DNA of 64,000 nucleotides from Flavobacterium aquicola (GTDB lineage Bacteria > Bacteroidota > Bacteroidia > Flavobacteriales > Flavobacteriaceae): NCBI RefSeq assembly GCF_003385115.1, contig NZ_QUNI01000004.1, positions 318,459 to 382,458 on the forward strand, given 5' to 3'. The notes beneath the pieces are model-generated. The model was not told where the DNA came from, did not search any database, and saw only the letters and a list, made by a program, of their open reading frames with translations. The position numbers and the translations under genes are program-made. Below, one piece after another: positions 30,889 to 42,849 of this stretch (its first letter is position 1; each line of letters starts with the position of its first letter).

Positions 30889-32528
30889 GCTTTTGCATGA
30901 TTTAAGGCAGAATCCGAAATGACAGTTCCTGAAAGCATTTGTGCAATTTCGACAACTCTTTCGTCAGTGGTAAGTAATTTCAATTCTGAAAGAGTATCTT
31001 CTCCAACAGTAGATTTGAATACTTTGAAATGCTCATTACCTTTAGCAGCAATTTGAGGCAGATGCGTAATTGCAAATATCTGCATCTGCGTACTCATTTC
31101 TTTCATAATCTCACCCATCTTATTCGCAATTTCTCCAGAAACTCCCGTATCAATTTCATCAAATATTAATGTTGGAAGTTTTGAATATTGTGCTAAAATA
31201 GCTTTTACTGCAAGCATAATTCGGGACATTTCTCCTCCTGACGCTACTTTTTTCAATAAACCAAAATCAGTTCCTTTATTAGCCGAAATCAAAAACTGCA
31301 GTTCATCTTTTCCATTATCAAGATAAGCTGAAGATACATTTAATTCCATTTTAAAACGGACATTCGGCATTCCTAAAGTTTCTAATATTGTAATTAATTT
31401 TTGCGACAGCAAAGGAATAGCCTCAAGCCTATTATTATGTATTGCGTCACAAATCTGATCTAATTCTTTTGTTGCATCATCAACTAATACCGTTAATTTG
31501 GCAATCTCTTCATCAATATTTCCTAATTCTAATACTGAATTTTCCAAAGCATTCTGAACTGCAATTAACTCATCAACTGTAGCCACCTGATGTTTCTTCT
31601 GCAGATTATAAATCAGCTGCAGTTTTTGATTAATCAGATTTAATTGCTCTGGATCATTGATTAATTTTTCGGAACAGCGGTTTAACTCAATTGCAATATC
31701 TTCAAACTCGATTTTCAGACTTGTAATTCTTTCGAACAATAAAGTATAATCAGATGAAAAAGGAGCAATTTTATGAATCGCATTTTTTATTTCATTCAAA
31801 TTATGCAAAACACCAATCTGCTCTTCATTAGCAATAGCTAAAGATTTATCAAGCGATTCTTTGATAATCTCAACATTATTCAGCTGCTCATAATTTTCTT
31901 CTAGAACTTCCTGCTCACCAGATTTCAATTTAGCTCCAATCAGTTCCTCCAAAAGAAAAGTATTATATTCCTGCTCTTTCGATGCTTCGCCCTTTCTTTT
32001 AATCAAAGCATTTAATTTGCTTTTATCAGCTTTATACTTTTTTAATTCCGATTGATAGGAATTGAGTATTTCCAAATTATTTGCAATCGCGTCAATAATT
32101 TGAAATTGTACCGCTTCATCAGACAATTCCTGAGTTTGCTGCTGTGAATGAATATCTATTAAATGCAAACCTAACTCTTGCAATTCCTGCAAATTAACCG
32201 GGCTGTCATTTATAAAAGCTCTTGATTTTCCAGAAGGCAGAATTTCTCTGCGGATAATAGTTTCATCTTCATAATCCAAATCGTTTACCTCAAAAAAAGA
32301 ACGAAGATTGTATTTAGATATTTCAAAATGTGCTTCAATAACACATTTCTCTTCCTTATTTTTAAGAGAAGTCAAGTCAGCTCTTTTTCCTAAAGCCAAA
32401 CCTAAAGCTCCTAATATTATTGATTTTCCAGCACCCGTTTCTCCCGTAATTATCGAAAAACCTTTCGAAAAATCGATTGTTAATTTCTCAATTAACGCAT
32501 AGTTTTTTATAGCTAGTGAAGTTATCAT
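30876..32528 (-). CDS. recN: DNA repair protein RecN
   Basis: The 550-residue SMC-like ATPase helps repair double-strand breaks. The Walker A motif GETGAGKS is at 29-36, a long coiled coil fills about 150-370, and the C-terminal ATPase half has LLKKVASGGEMSRIMLAVKA (signature) and LIFDEIDTGVSGEIANKMG (Walker B). The terminal part, FAITHLPQIAAKGNEHFKVFK, is also typical. It is the last member of a co-oriented group bamD-rpoZ-coaBC-DUF4835-recN. Confidence 0.95.
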   Translation of the reverse strand: MITSLAIKNYALIEKLTIDFSKGFSIITGETGAGKSIILGALGLALGKRADLTSLKNKEEKCVIEAHFEISKYNLRSFFEVNDLDYEDETIIRREILPSGKSRAFINDSPVNLQELQELGLHLIDIHSQQQTQELSDEAVQFQIIDAIANNLEILNSYQSELKKYKADKSKLNALIKRKGEASKEQEYNTFLLEELIGAKLKSGEQEVLEENYEQLNNVEIIKESLDKSLAIANEEQIGVLHNLNEIKNAIHKIAPFSSDYTLLFERITSLKIEFEDIAIELNRCSEKLINDPEQLNLINQKLQLIYNLQKKHQVATVDELIAVQNALENSVLELGNIDEEIAKLTVLVDDATKELDQICDAIHNNRLEAIPLLSQKLITILETLGMPNVRFKMELNVSSAYLDNGKDELQFLISANKGTDFGLLKKVASGGEMSRIMLAVKAILAQYSKLPTLIFDEIDTGVSGEIANKMGEIMKEMSTQMQIFAITHLPQIAAKGNEHFKVFKSTVGEDTLSELKLLTTDERVVEIAQMLSGTVISDSALNHAKALLN

Positions 32529-32580
32529 TAATTAATTTTATAAGTATAGATTGGGTTAAATGAAGAGAAACAATAAAAAT

Positions 32581-33462
32581 CTAGTATTTTAATGACTGCC
32601 ACTTATTTGAATTTGACGGAGAAGTTCTATTTAAACTCTCTACCAAATCATTTATAGCAATACTTGGCCCTCCAGTAAATACAGAAACAATTTCATCTGA
32701 TTTCGAATCCATAAAAACACGCAATAAATAGGAATTGGGTTTGGTTTCATTCAATTTAGCCAGATTCAATAGTGAGCCTTTGATAGTTTCTTTAGCTTTT
32801 TTCAGGTCTTGACTCATGATATCAAGTCCAGAATAATACTGCTGGCTTGACTGTCTAATATCAGCATAAGTGGGAGATAATAAATCATAAATTAAAAAAT
32901 AGCGACTCATTGTTCCATCTGCTTGATTCCAGCCTTTATAACCGCCCTGCTGCGCCAAATTGGCAATATTTTGTGCTTCTTTAAAATAACGATCACCTAC
33001 AAAAGGAAGAAAAGTATCTGCATCCATTCCTAGAATTATATAAGAATAAAACGAGAGTACAGAAATTAAATTAGATCCGTAACTCGTAGGTATGTAAGTC
33101 AAATTCTCAAATTCGGTATAAGTAAAAGTAAAATCCTTGTCATTTATATTCAAAACCGGTGAAGAATAAGTAGAATTATAAATGTTTCTTGAGGACTGCA
33201 CCTGAATGTTGGCAACAAATTGATCTGAGCCGTAACTGGATAATGTAATATACATCGAACAGTTTATCCTTTCCTTTTGCGGAAGCATCTGCCCGGTCCA
33301 GTCGGTTTTATTTACAAATTCACCTATAGCTGTTTCTAATGTTTTAAAAACCTGCTGATTAGCATTATTTACTTTTTGGGTATTTAAAGTTACTGTACAA
33401 TTCAATTGCTGGGCTTGAATAAAGCCACACCCTAAAAATAAAAATAAGACAAATCTAATCAT
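32581..33462 (-). CDS. Exported DUF4835 protein
   Basis: The 293-residue protein has a signal peptide ([18 protein letters not shown]) and continues LNCTVTLNTQKVNNANQQVFKTLETAIGEF, the typical start of DUF4835, a Bacteroidota family of unknown role. Its middle has FTYTEFENLTYIPTSYGSNLISVLSFYSYIILG. The gene overlaps the end of coaBC by 8 bp and precedes recN by 52 bp, which is the usual neighbourhood in Flavobacteriia. An envelope role is an inference from the signal peptide and from bamD in the same operon. Confidence 0.85.
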   Translation of the reverse strand: MIRFVLFLFLGCGFIQAQQLNCTVTLNTQKVNNANQQVFKTLETAIGEFVNKTDWTGQMLPQKERINCSMYITLSSYGSDQFVANIQVQSSRNIYNSTYSSPVLNINDKDFTFTYTEFENLTYIPTSYGSNLISVLSFYSYIILGMDADTFLPFVGDRYFKEAQNIANLAQQGGYKGWNQADGTMSRYFLIYDLLSPTYADIRQSSQQYYSGLDIMSQDLKKAKETIKGSLLNLAKLNETKPNSYLLRVFMDSKSDEIVSVFTGGPSIAINDLVESLNRTSPSNSNKWQSLKY

Positions 33463-34666
33463 AAAAATGAGCTATTACTTTATTCAAAATATCTTCGGCT
33501 ACAGCTTCTTTAGACTTTAAATCTAAAGGTTCGATATGAAAAGCATTATCAATAAAGGTAACTTTATTAGTATGTTTACCAAAACCTGCTCCTTCATCCT
33601 GCAGCGAATTTAAAACTATCAAATCTAAGTTTTTTTTCTGAATTTTTGCTTTAGCATTCTCAATTTCATTTTCTGTTTCTAAAGCAAAACCAATTAGAAA
33701 TTGCTTTTTCTTTAACTCACCAAATGAAGCTAAAATATCTTTAGTTTTCTCTAATTCAATCGTAAAATCATTAGTGTTTTTTTTAATTTTCTGCTGTGCT
33801 ACATTTTTAGGCCTGTAATCTGCGACAGCAGCCGCAGCTATTACAACATCCATATCCTGATAATAGAGATGGCAGGCTTCATACATTTCCTGAGCAGAAA
33901 CAACTTGAACTATCTGAACTGAAGGATTATTAATGCGACAATGCGTAGGACCCGAAACTAATATTACTGATGCACCTAAATTTACTGCGCTTTGGGCAAT
34001 ATCAAATCCCATCTTTCCTGAAGAATGGTTTCCAATAAAACGCACAGGATCGATAGCTTCGTATGTAGGACCGGCAGTAATTAGTATTTTTTTTCCTTTT
34101 AAAGGTAATTTACCTTCTAAATCGGCTTCTAAAAAAGCGACAATATTCTCAGGTTCTGCCATTCGGCCTTCACCAGATAAACCACTGGCTAATTCTCCAT
34201 TTTCGGCAGGGATCATTGTGTTTCCAAAAGATTTCAATGTGGCAAGACTTTCAATTGTAGAAGGATGAATATACATATCTAAATCCATTGCCGGAGCAAA
34301 ATATACAGGACATTTTGCAGACAAATAACAGGCAAGTAACAGATTATCACATAATCCGTTTGCCATTTTAGATAAAGTATTAGCTGTTGCTGGCGCAATA
34401 AGCATTATATCTGCCCAAAGACCTAACTCTACATGATTATTCCACTGCTCATTTTTTTCATCTGAATTATAAAATTCAGAAAAAACAGGGTTTTTAGACA
34501 GTGTAGATAAGGTAAGCGGCGTTATAAAATCCTTAGAAGCAGGTGTCATTATCACTTGGACATGTGCACCTGCTTTTATGAAGAGTCTAACTAATGAAGC
34601 CGTTTTATATGCAGCAATTCCGCCAGTAATGCCCAGCAAAATCTTTTTTCCGCTTAAAACTGACAT
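33455..34666 (-). CDS. coaBC: Phosphopantothenoylcysteine decarboxylase / phosphopantothenate-cysteine ligase
   Basis: A 403-residue bifunctional enzyme of coenzyme A synthesis. The N-terminal CoaC flavoprotein part (1-180) starts [15 protein letters not shown] and includes the catalytic His in [25 protein letters not shown] plus the Cys lid near [19 protein letters not shown]. The CoaB part (185-400) begins [24 protein letters not shown] and includes AAVADYRP. The start lies 9 bp after rpoZ, so they are co-transcribed. With CoaE (26938) two of the later CoA steps lie in this window. Confidence 0.95.
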   Translation of the reverse strand: MSVLSGKKILLGITGGIAAYKTASLVRLFIKAGAHVQVIMTPASKDFITPLTLSTLSKNPVFSEFYNSDEKNEQWNNHVELGLWADIMLIAPATANTLSKMANGLCDNLLLACYLSAKCPVYFAPAMDLDMYIHPSTIESLATLKSFGNTMIPAENGELASGLSGEGRMAEPENIVAFLEADLEGKLPLKGKKILITAGPTYEAIDPVRFIGNHSSGKMGFDIAQSAVNLGASVILVSGPTHCRINNPSVQIVQVVSAQEMYEACHLYYQDMDVVIAAAAVADYRPKNVAQQKIKKNTNDFTIELEKTKDILASFGELKKKQFLIGFALETENEIENAKAKIQKKNLDLIVLNSLQDEGAGFGKHTNKVTFIDNAFHIEPLDLKSKEAVAEDILNKVIAHFYD

Positions 34667-34675
34667 CAGCTAGGA

Positions 34676-34993
34676 TTATTTATTTGAATCTCTGTGGTAA
34701 ATTTTGCCGTCTAACCATTCTTGCACAGCCAAAGCATGAGGTTTTGGAAGTTTTTCATAAAATTTAGACACTTCGATTTGTTCTTTATTTTCAAAAACTT
34801 CTTCTAAACTATCATTATAAGTAGCAAATTCTTCTAATTTCTCAGTCAGTTCTTTTTTAATTTCAGAATTGATTTGATTTGCTCTTTTAGCCATAATTGT
34901 TATCGCCTCATACACATTTCCAGTAGGTTCTTCAATAACAGTTTTATTATAAGTTATTGTATTTACCGGAGCATTTGTCTTTTTTAAATCCAT
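34676..34993 (-). CDS. rpoZ: RNA polymerase omega subunit, Bacteroidota form
   Basis: The 105-residue protein matches the Bacteroidota omega-like subunit: DLKKTNAPVNTITYNKTVIEEPTGNVYEAITIMAKRANQINSEIKKEL, where YEAITIMAKRANQI is the conserved omega helix that holds the beta' subunit. It lies 8 bp after bamD and 9 bp before coaBC, in the order usual for Flavobacteriia. No start doubt: MDLKKTNAP is the common beginning. Confidence 0.9.
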   Translation of the reverse strand: MDLKKTNAPVNTITYNKTVIEEPTGNVYEAITIMAKRANQINSEIKKELTEKLEEFATYNDSLEEVFENKEQIEVSKFYEKLPKPHALAVQEWLDGKIYHRDSNK

Positions 34994-35001
34994 GACTTTA
35001 T

Positions 35002-35796
35002 TTATTTATTAAATTTTTGTAGTTCCTCATCAATTTTAGCCAACTTATCGTCTGCTTTACTTTTGAATTCAGTATTTGGTTTAAATTTAACCAAATTATT
35101 ATAACAGGTCTTAGCAGTTATTAATCGATCCTGCATTTTAATAACAATACTATTTATTGCCAACAAATATGCTGCATCTAATTTATAATACAGCGCTTTT
35201 TCTTTATATGAAGTTCCAGGATAATCAGCAATAAAATTATCAAATGCAATTAACGCTGATTTGTAATTTCCAATTCTATAATATTCAAATGCATTTTCAT
35301 ACACTTTACGCTCAATTTTTTCATTTAACTTTTTCGATATTTCATTCGCTTCAGTGATATATTGTGAATTAGGATATCTATCAATAAACCCTTGAACCTT
35401 TTCAATAGCTTTAAAAGTATCTGTTTGATCTATACTATAAACAGGAGATAACATTGCATAACTTTTAGCTCCTAAATAAGAACATTCTTCTGCTTTTTCA
35501 CTTTTTGGATAACCAGAATTAAAACTGTCAAATTGATATCCTGCTAAATAATATTGCTTTGTTTTATATAAAGACTGCGAATACATATAAAACAGCTTTT
35601 CACCCTGTGGTTTTCCTCTATATGATGGTGCCAATTGCTCAAAAAGACGAATTGCTTTTGAATACTTGCCTTGTTCAAATAATTTTGTTCCAACTTCAAA
35701 CTTTACAGCAACATCTTCTTTCTTTAATGCTTCCTGATATTCACTGCAAGAGCTAAAAAACAAAACTACAAGTAATACAGATATTATTTTCTTCAT
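35002..35796 (-). CDS. bamD: Outer membrane assembly lipoprotein BamD
   Basis: Read from the ATG at 35796, the product is 264 residues with lipoprotein signal MKKIISVLLVVLFFSSC (lipobox Cys17), then TPR-like helical repeats: FEVGTKLFEQGKYSKAIRLFEQLAP, AGYQFDSFNSGYPKSEKAEEC, FIDRYPNSQYITEANEIS and ALIAFDNFIADYPGTSYKEKALYY. This is the BamD scaffold of the machine that inserts outer membrane beta-barrels, such as the SusC protein encoded at 59274. An ATG 66 bp upstream in frame would place 22 residues before the signal and is rejected. Confidence 0.9.
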   Translation of the reverse strand: MKKIISVLLVVLFFSSCSEYQEALKKEDVAVKFEVGTKLFEQGKYSKAIRLFEQLAPSYRGKPQGEKLFYMYSQSLYKTKQYYLAGYQFDSFNSGYPKSEKAEECSYLGAKSYAMLSPVYSIDQTDTFKAIEKVQGFIDRYPNSQYITEANEISKKLNEKIERKVYENAFEYYRIGNYKSALIAFDNFIADYPGTSYKEKALYYKLDAAYLLAINSIVIKMQDRLITAKTCYNNLVKFKPNTEFKSKADDKLAKIDEELQKFNK

Positions 35797-35922
35797 TATA
35801 TTCACTGATTTTAATTTTATTGCCAGATATATGCAACAAAAGCCACCCAAGTTAGGTGGCAAATTTAGTTATTAATTTAGCTAATACAAAATATTTCTTT
35901 AGTTAAAAAAACGGGGCAGATT

Positions 35923-36810
35923 TTAAGAATTTTTTACCATTTTTTTCACAAATACGCTTAATCGGCTAGATAGAGATTCGTCTACAGAAACTAACGGTAA
36001 ACGCAATACGTTCTCTGAAATACCTAGAATTTTAAAGACTTCCTTTATTCCTGCTGGATTACCTTGTTCAAAAATCATATCAATGCAGTCAGCTAATAAA
36101 TACTGAACCTTATATGCGTCATCTACTTTTCTATTCAGTCCTAATCGGATCATTTCAGAAAATTCTTTTGGAAAGCCTTGCCCAATAACAGAAATAACTC
36201 CTGATCCGCCAGCCAAAACAACTGGCAAAGCAATCATATCATCACCGGAAATCACTAAAAAATCTTTAGGTTTATTTTTTATAAGAAGCATTGCCTGAAC
36301 TAAATCTCCAGCAGCTTCTTTTATTGCAACAATATTTTCAAAATCATTCGCCAGTCTAACAACTGTTGAAGGAAGCATATTACTAGATGTTCTTCCAGGT
36401 ACATTGTACAAAATTATCGGTAGAGGAGAAGCTTCAGAAATTGCTTTAAAATGCTGGTATATCCCTTCCTGAGTTGGTTTATTATAATAAGGCGATACAG
36501 ATAAAATAGCATCAAAAGCAGAAAAATCTCTAGTTCCTAACTCTTCAACAACCTTTAATGTATTATTCCCCCCAACACCAAGAACTAACGGTAACCTACC
36601 TGCATTAACATCAACAACAGTATCAATAACCAGTTCTTTTTCTTCTGCTGATAATGTAGCATTTTCTGCTGTAGTGCCTAGTATAACAAGATATTCAACC
36701 CCGCCATCTATCGAAAAATTCACTATTCTTCTCAGAGCTTCAACATCAATTGAAAAATCGTTTTTAAACGGTGTTACTAAGGCAACTCCAGTTCCTATTA
36801 ATGATTGCAT
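35923..36810 (-). CDS. dapA: 4-hydroxy-tetrahydrodipicolinate synthase
   Basis: The 295-residue TIM-barrel aldolase condenses pyruvate with aspartate semialdehyde, the first step of the diaminopimelate and lysine branch. Lys164 in [11 protein letters not shown] forms the Schiff base; Tyr135 in [10 protein letters not shown] is the general acid/base; [11 protein letters not shown] (44-54) is the substrate loop, with Ala-Glu instead of the usual Gly-Glu there. It starts 8 bp after the DUF6913 gene, so the two are co-transcribed. Confidence 0.95.
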   Translation of the reverse strand: MQSLIGTGVALVTPFKNDFSIDVEALRRIVNFSIDGGVEYLVILGTTAENATLSAEEKELVIDTVVDVNAGRLPLVLGVGGNNTLKVVEELGTRDFSAFDAILSVSPYYNKPTQEGIYQHFKAISEASPLPIILYNVPGRTSSNMLPSTVVRLANDFENIVAIKEAAGDLVQAMLLIKNKPKDFLVISGDDMIALPVVLAGGSGVISVIGQGFPKEFSEMIRLGLNRKVDDAYKVQYLLADCIDMIFEQGNPAGIKEVFKILGISENVLRLPLVSVDESLSSRLSVFVKKMVKNS

Positions 36811-36818
36811 AATTTAAA

Positions 36819-37337
36819 TTATATTTTATTTAATATTTTTAAGTATCGGAATAATTCATAAACAAAGCCTTTATAATCATCTAAAGCAATGTTTATAAGC
36901 ATATGATTCAGTCTTTGATCTACAGTTGAAAAACCAGCTTTAAATTTAGCTTTCGAATTATGTGTCAAAAGCATCAAAAACGGCTTTTCTTCAGCATAAT
37001 AATTAATCAATAAATCAAATTCATCTGAAATAAAGTCATTTATCTCCTTCTGAGTAAACTCACATTTTAGATTTAGATCTTTTAAGCTGAACACTGAATA
37101 AGAAAACACTTCTTTACTGTTTAAATTATCACGGTAAGCAATAATTTTGATATTATCCTCAACAATTCCCTTCAGAATTATTTCCTGTTTTAATGCATTT
37201 GTTTCTAAAAAACGACTTTCATCTACAACCAGACCTATTCGTACAACTGGAGAATTTAAAGACTCTTCTTTAACATTCAGTAGTTGCTTCTTCAAAGTCT
37301 TTTTTAATAAAAAGTTCTTTATAAAATTTAAAAACAT
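36819..37337 (-). CDS. DUF6913-type conserved protein
   Basis: A 172-residue protein, basic at the start (MFLNFIKNFLLKKTLKKQL), with VVRIGLVVDESRFLETNALKQEI and the later LLINYYAEEKPFLMLLTHNSKAKFKAGF. The pattern is that of a flavobacterial family of unknown function that regularly sits next to dapA. No signal or membrane segment beyond the short N-terminal amphipathic stretch. It precedes dapA by 8 bp. Identity to DUF6913 is from memory of the family pattern. Confidence 0.65.
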   Translation of the reverse strand: MFLNFIKNFLLKKTLKKQLLNVKEESLNSPVVRIGLVVDESRFLETNALKQEIILKGIVEDNIKIIAYRDNLNSKEVFSYSVFSLKDLNLKCEFTQKEINDFISDEFDLLINYYAEEKPFLMLLTHNSKAKFKAGFSTVDQRLNHMLINIALDDYKGFVYELFRYLKILNKI

Positions 37338-37478
37338 AGCATTTTACAAGATTACAAATTTACTTATTTCAGTTACAATTGAGTTGACAAATCTAAAAAA
37401 CTATAGCAAGCTTTTAAAACTTTTTGTTATATTCTTAACAAAAAGCCTAGTTAAATAATTTACAAATCCTTGAAATAA

Positions 37479-40161
<2,683 letters not shown>

Positions 40162-40221
40162 CTATTCTAGCCGATTAAATAATCTACTAAAATAACCAAT
40201 TTAAAGTTTATAAATCAAATT

Positions 40222-40695
40222 TTACGACTCAATAATTGTATTAATTTGATTATATAATTGCCCGTCACTCAAAATAGATCCCTGCTGGATTAATTGAAAA
40301 ATAGAAAGATTACGTTCCTCAGTAAATTCTTTTTTACCCACTTTCATTTCGATAGTATCTGTAAACATATTATCACTCAGCCATTGCAAGCCTTCTTTAG
40401 TCAAGAAATCAACATCAGGAACCAATGATTTTAAAACAATTGATTTCACATAGGTATCAAAACAATGAAATAAAAAAATATGATTTTTGGAGAAAAATTC
40501 CAAATATGTAGCTCTGGTCAAAACGCCCTCCCAAACTAAATCTGAAAAAACATCCAGTTCCTGCTCTGCCACTTCTGGTTTATCCGTTTTGATTTGATCC
40601 CATTCAGCCTTATCAATTGCCTGAGTCGCCAAAAAATTAGTGAACTCCTGCGTTAATTCTTCAAATTGCTCTTTGGTTAACCTAGAATATTTCAT
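40222..40695 (-). CDS. DUF6495-type conserved protein
   Basis: A 157-residue acidic soluble protein: KYSRLTKEQFEELTQEFTNFLATQAIDKAEWDQIK, then ELDVFSDLVWEGVLTRATYLEFFSKNHIFLF. The string resembles a flavobacterial family of unknown function usually annotated DUF6495. It is mostly helical, with no signal, membrane segment or known active-site motif. It stands between ligA and the ribosomal operon terminator. Confidence 0.65.
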   Translation of the reverse strand: MKYSRLTKEQFEELTQEFTNFLATQAIDKAEWDQIKTDKPEVAEQELDVFSDLVWEGVLTRATYLEFFSKNHIFLFHCFDTYVKSIVLKSLVPDVDFLTKEGLQWLSDNMFTDTIEMKVGKKEFTEERNLSIFQLIQQGSILSDGQLYNQINTIIES

Positions 40696-40774
40696 TTTTT
40701 AAAGCTTTATGCTCTAAGCTATAAGCCGTAAGCCTAATTCATGCTTACCACTTAACTTAAAGCTATTTGATTAA

Positions 40775-40804
40775 ACAAAAAAATCCCGACTTTCATCGGG
40801 ATTT
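40775..40804 (-). terminator. Terminator of the rpsF-rpsR-rplI operon
   Basis: AAATCCCGA (40781-40789) and TCGGGATTT (40796-40804) are exact arms. Minus-strand transcription gives a T-run after the stem. Confidence 0.9.
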
Positions 40805-40823
40805 CAATATATACATTTAAAAA

Positions 40824-41267
40824 TTATGCTTTTTCAGCAACAATTTCGTATGCTAATTCAACGATTACATCTCTGTGTAATCTAACTGAAGCAGTATATT
40901 TACCAGTACGTTTAACGATACCAGAAGTGATAAATTTTCTATCAATTTCTTGACCTGCATTAGCTAAAACTGCAGCAATATCAATGTTTGTAATTGAACC
41001 AAATAATTTTTCACCACCTGCTTTTGCAGAAATTTTAATTTCGATAGCTTTTAAAGCCTCAGCCAATGCTTTTGCATCTGCTACAACTTTAGCTTCTTTG
41101 TGAGCTCTTTGTCTAAGGTTTTCAGCCAATACTTTCTTTGCAGAAGAAGTAGCTAAATGAGCAAATCCTTGTGGGATTAAAAAGTTACGACCGTATCCGT
41201 TTTTTACAGTTACTACATCATCTTTAAATCCTAAATTCTGAACGTCTTTTCTTAAAATAAGTTCCAT
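40824..41267 (-). CDS. rplI: 50S ribosomal protein L9
   Basis: The 147-residue protein opens MELILRKDVQNLGFKDDVVTVKNGYGRNFLIPQGFA, the L9 N-terminal domain with the signature G-x2-G-x4-V-x2-G-x-[YGF]. The connecting helix and a C-terminal domain (KISAKAGGEKLFGSITNIDIAAVL) follow. It binds 23S rRNA and is last in its operon, 66 bp after rpsR. Confidence 0.97.
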   Translation of the reverse strand: MELILRKDVQNLGFKDDVVTVKNGYGRNFLIPQGFAHLATSSAKKVLAENLRQRAHKEAKVVADAKALAEALKAIEIKISAKAGGEKLFGSITNIDIAAVLANAGQEIDRKFITSGIVKRTGKYTASVRLHRDVIVELAYEIVAEKA

Positions 41268-41333
41268 GTTGTTGTCCTTTGTTTGAGAAGTTAGGTTTCA
41301 TATTTCAGAAAACCAACAACTGTTAATTTTTAA

Positions 41334-41630
41334 TTATTTCAATAAATCGGCCACGTATGGCATTAAAGCTAAGTGACGAGCTCTTTTCACAGCTACAGAA
41401 ACTTTTCTTTGGTATTTTAATGAAGTTCCAGTTAAACGACGAGGAAGAATTTTTCCTTGCTCATTAACGAATTTCAATAAGAAATCAGCATCTTTATAAT
41501 CGATATATTTGATACCTGATTTTTTGAAACGACAATACTTTTTAGTTTTGTTAGTTTCTATGTTCAAAGGCGTAAGATATCTGATATCCCCGTCTTTTTT
41601 TCCTGAAGCAGATTGTTGTAATGTTGCCAT
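41334..41630 (-). CDS. rpsR: 30S ribosomal protein S18
   Basis: The 98-residue protein carries the S18 core: [66 protein letters not shown]. There is an N-terminal extension of about 20 residues, usual in this phylum. A single Cys (YCRFKK) remains of the zinc-type motif. It lies 5 bp after rpsF and forms a dimer with S6 on the 30S platform. Confidence 0.97.
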   Translation of the reverse strand: MATLQQSASGKKDGDIRYLTPLNIETNKTKKYCRFKKSGIKYIDYKDADFLLKFVNEQGKILPRRLTGTSLKYQRKVSVAVKRARHLALMPYVADLLK

Positions 41631-41635
41631 GATAA

Positions 41636-41977
41636 TTAAGCTTTTTGAGATTTAAGTTTTGCTCTTCTTCTTTCAGCCCAAGAGATAGCATGTTTGTCAA
41701 GACTTACAGTTAAGAAACGCATAACTCTTTCGTCACGTCTGAATTCAGTTTCAAAAGCAATAAGAACTTCTCCTGATACTTTAAATTCGAACAAATGGTA
41801 AAAACCACTTTTCTTATTTTGGATTTCGTAAGCCATCTTTTTAAGACCCCAGTCTTCTTTAGATACCATTTCTGCTCCTCTACTAGTAAGAAAATCTTCA
41901 AATTTGCTTACTGTTTCCTTTACCTGAACTTCAGATAAAACGGGATTTAAAATGAAAACAGTTTCATAATGATTCAT
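41636..41977 (-). CDS. rpsF: 30S ribosomal protein S6
   Basis: A 113-residue S6: [30 protein letters not shown] at the start and [24 protein letters not shown] in the middle, then [26 protein letters not shown]. First gene of the operon. Its promoter (42008-42038) puts the RNA start only about 25 nt before the ATG, which leaves no room for the S6:S18-binding leader motif known from other bacteria. Confidence 0.97.
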   Translation of the reverse strand: MNHYETVFILNPVLSEVQVKETVSKFEDFLTSRGAEMVSKEDWGLKKMAYEIQNKKSGFYHLFEFKVSGEVLIAFETEFRRDERVMRFLTVSLDKHAISWAERRRAKLKSQKA

Positions 41978-42007
41978 AAAAAATTTATTTATTTGTTAAA
42001 TTGGGTG

Positions 42008-42038
42008 CAAAAGTAATCTTTTTTTTCAAACAAACAAA
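42008..42038 (-). promoter_or_regulatory. Promoter of the rpsF operon
   Basis: On the minus strand TACTTTTG (42008-42015) is a perfect TAnnTTTG -7 box, and TTTG (42035-42038) lies 19 bp farther upstream within repeated TTTG words. This is the best-formed promoter in the window. Confidence 0.8.
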
Positions 42039-42142
42039 CCTTAAATAACTATTATCGATGAACGGAGAAAAAAAAATTGAATTTTTAAAATTAAATCAAA
42101 AAAAAAACTATTTTTACTCTACCAAATCAAAAACTTGATACT

Positions 42143-42838
42143 ATGAAGCTAAACTGTGTTGTTGTTGATGATAGTTCAATACAAAGAATGATTATTGCGA
42201 AGCTGGTTAATAATCATACCAACCTAAATTTAATTGGTGATTTTTCAAATGCGATTGAGGCAAAAAGCTGTATGACTGTTCATACTGTCGATTTAATATT
42301 TCTTGATATTGAAATGCCAGTAATCAGTGGTTTTGATTTTCTGGATGGTTTAAAGACCAAACCTCAAATCATTTTCATTACTTCAAAAGCAGAATATGCT
42401 ATGAAAGCATTTGATTATGATGCTACCGATTATTTACAAAAACCAATTTCTATTGAACGTTTTAACGCTTCTGTCCGCAGAGCGATTGACCACTTTCTTC
42501 TCAAAAAAGAAAACAAAGAAGACGAAGGAGAACATATCTTTATTAAGAGTAATCTAAAAAAATTAAAGATATTTACTTCTAAAATCAAATGGATTGAAGC
42601 TTTTGGTGATTATGTAAAAGTAGTGACCGAAGATGACAGCAATCTTGTCCTTTCTACAATGAAATCTTTTGAAAATGATTTATCAAAAGAAAAATTTATT
42701 AGGGTACACAAATCATATATTGTGAATATTGATAAAATTGACCGTTTCAACAGCAAATTTGCTGAAATCGGAGTGACTAAAATTCCTTTGAGCAGAAATA
42801 AAAAAGAAGATTTAGTAAAAGCACTTGCCTATTCGTAA
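42143..42838 (+). CDS. LytTR-type response regulator
   Basis: A 231-residue regulator: receiver domain (1-120) with Asp9/Asp10 and phosphoacceptor Asp55 in IFLDIEMP, Lys in DYLQKP; LytTR DNA-binding domain (about 135-230) with IFIKSNLKKLKIFTSKIKWIEAFGDYVKVVTEDD and KFIRVHKSYIVNIDKIDRF. No sensor kinase of the LytS/7TM type is adjacent, so its partner is elsewhere. It is the only plus-strand gene in the block between 24.5 and 64 kb and faces priA tail to tail with an 11-bp gap. Confidence 0.92.
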   Translation: MKLNCVVVDDSSIQRMIIAKLVNNHTNLNLIGDFSNAIEAKSCMTVHTVDLIFLDIEMPVISGFDFLDGLKTKPQIIFITSKAEYAMKAFDYDATDYLQKPISIERFNASVRRAIDHFLLKKENKEDEGEHIFIKSNLKKLKIFTSKIKWIEAFGDYVKVVTEDDSNLVLSTMKSFENDLSKEKFIRVHKSYIVNIDKIDRFNSKFAEIGVTKIPLSRNKKEDLVKALAYS

Positions 42839-42849
42839 AAAACTACTCT

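Noticed and set aside
35797..35862. Longer start for BamD
   Set aside because: It adds 22 residues before a clear lipoprotein signal peptide.
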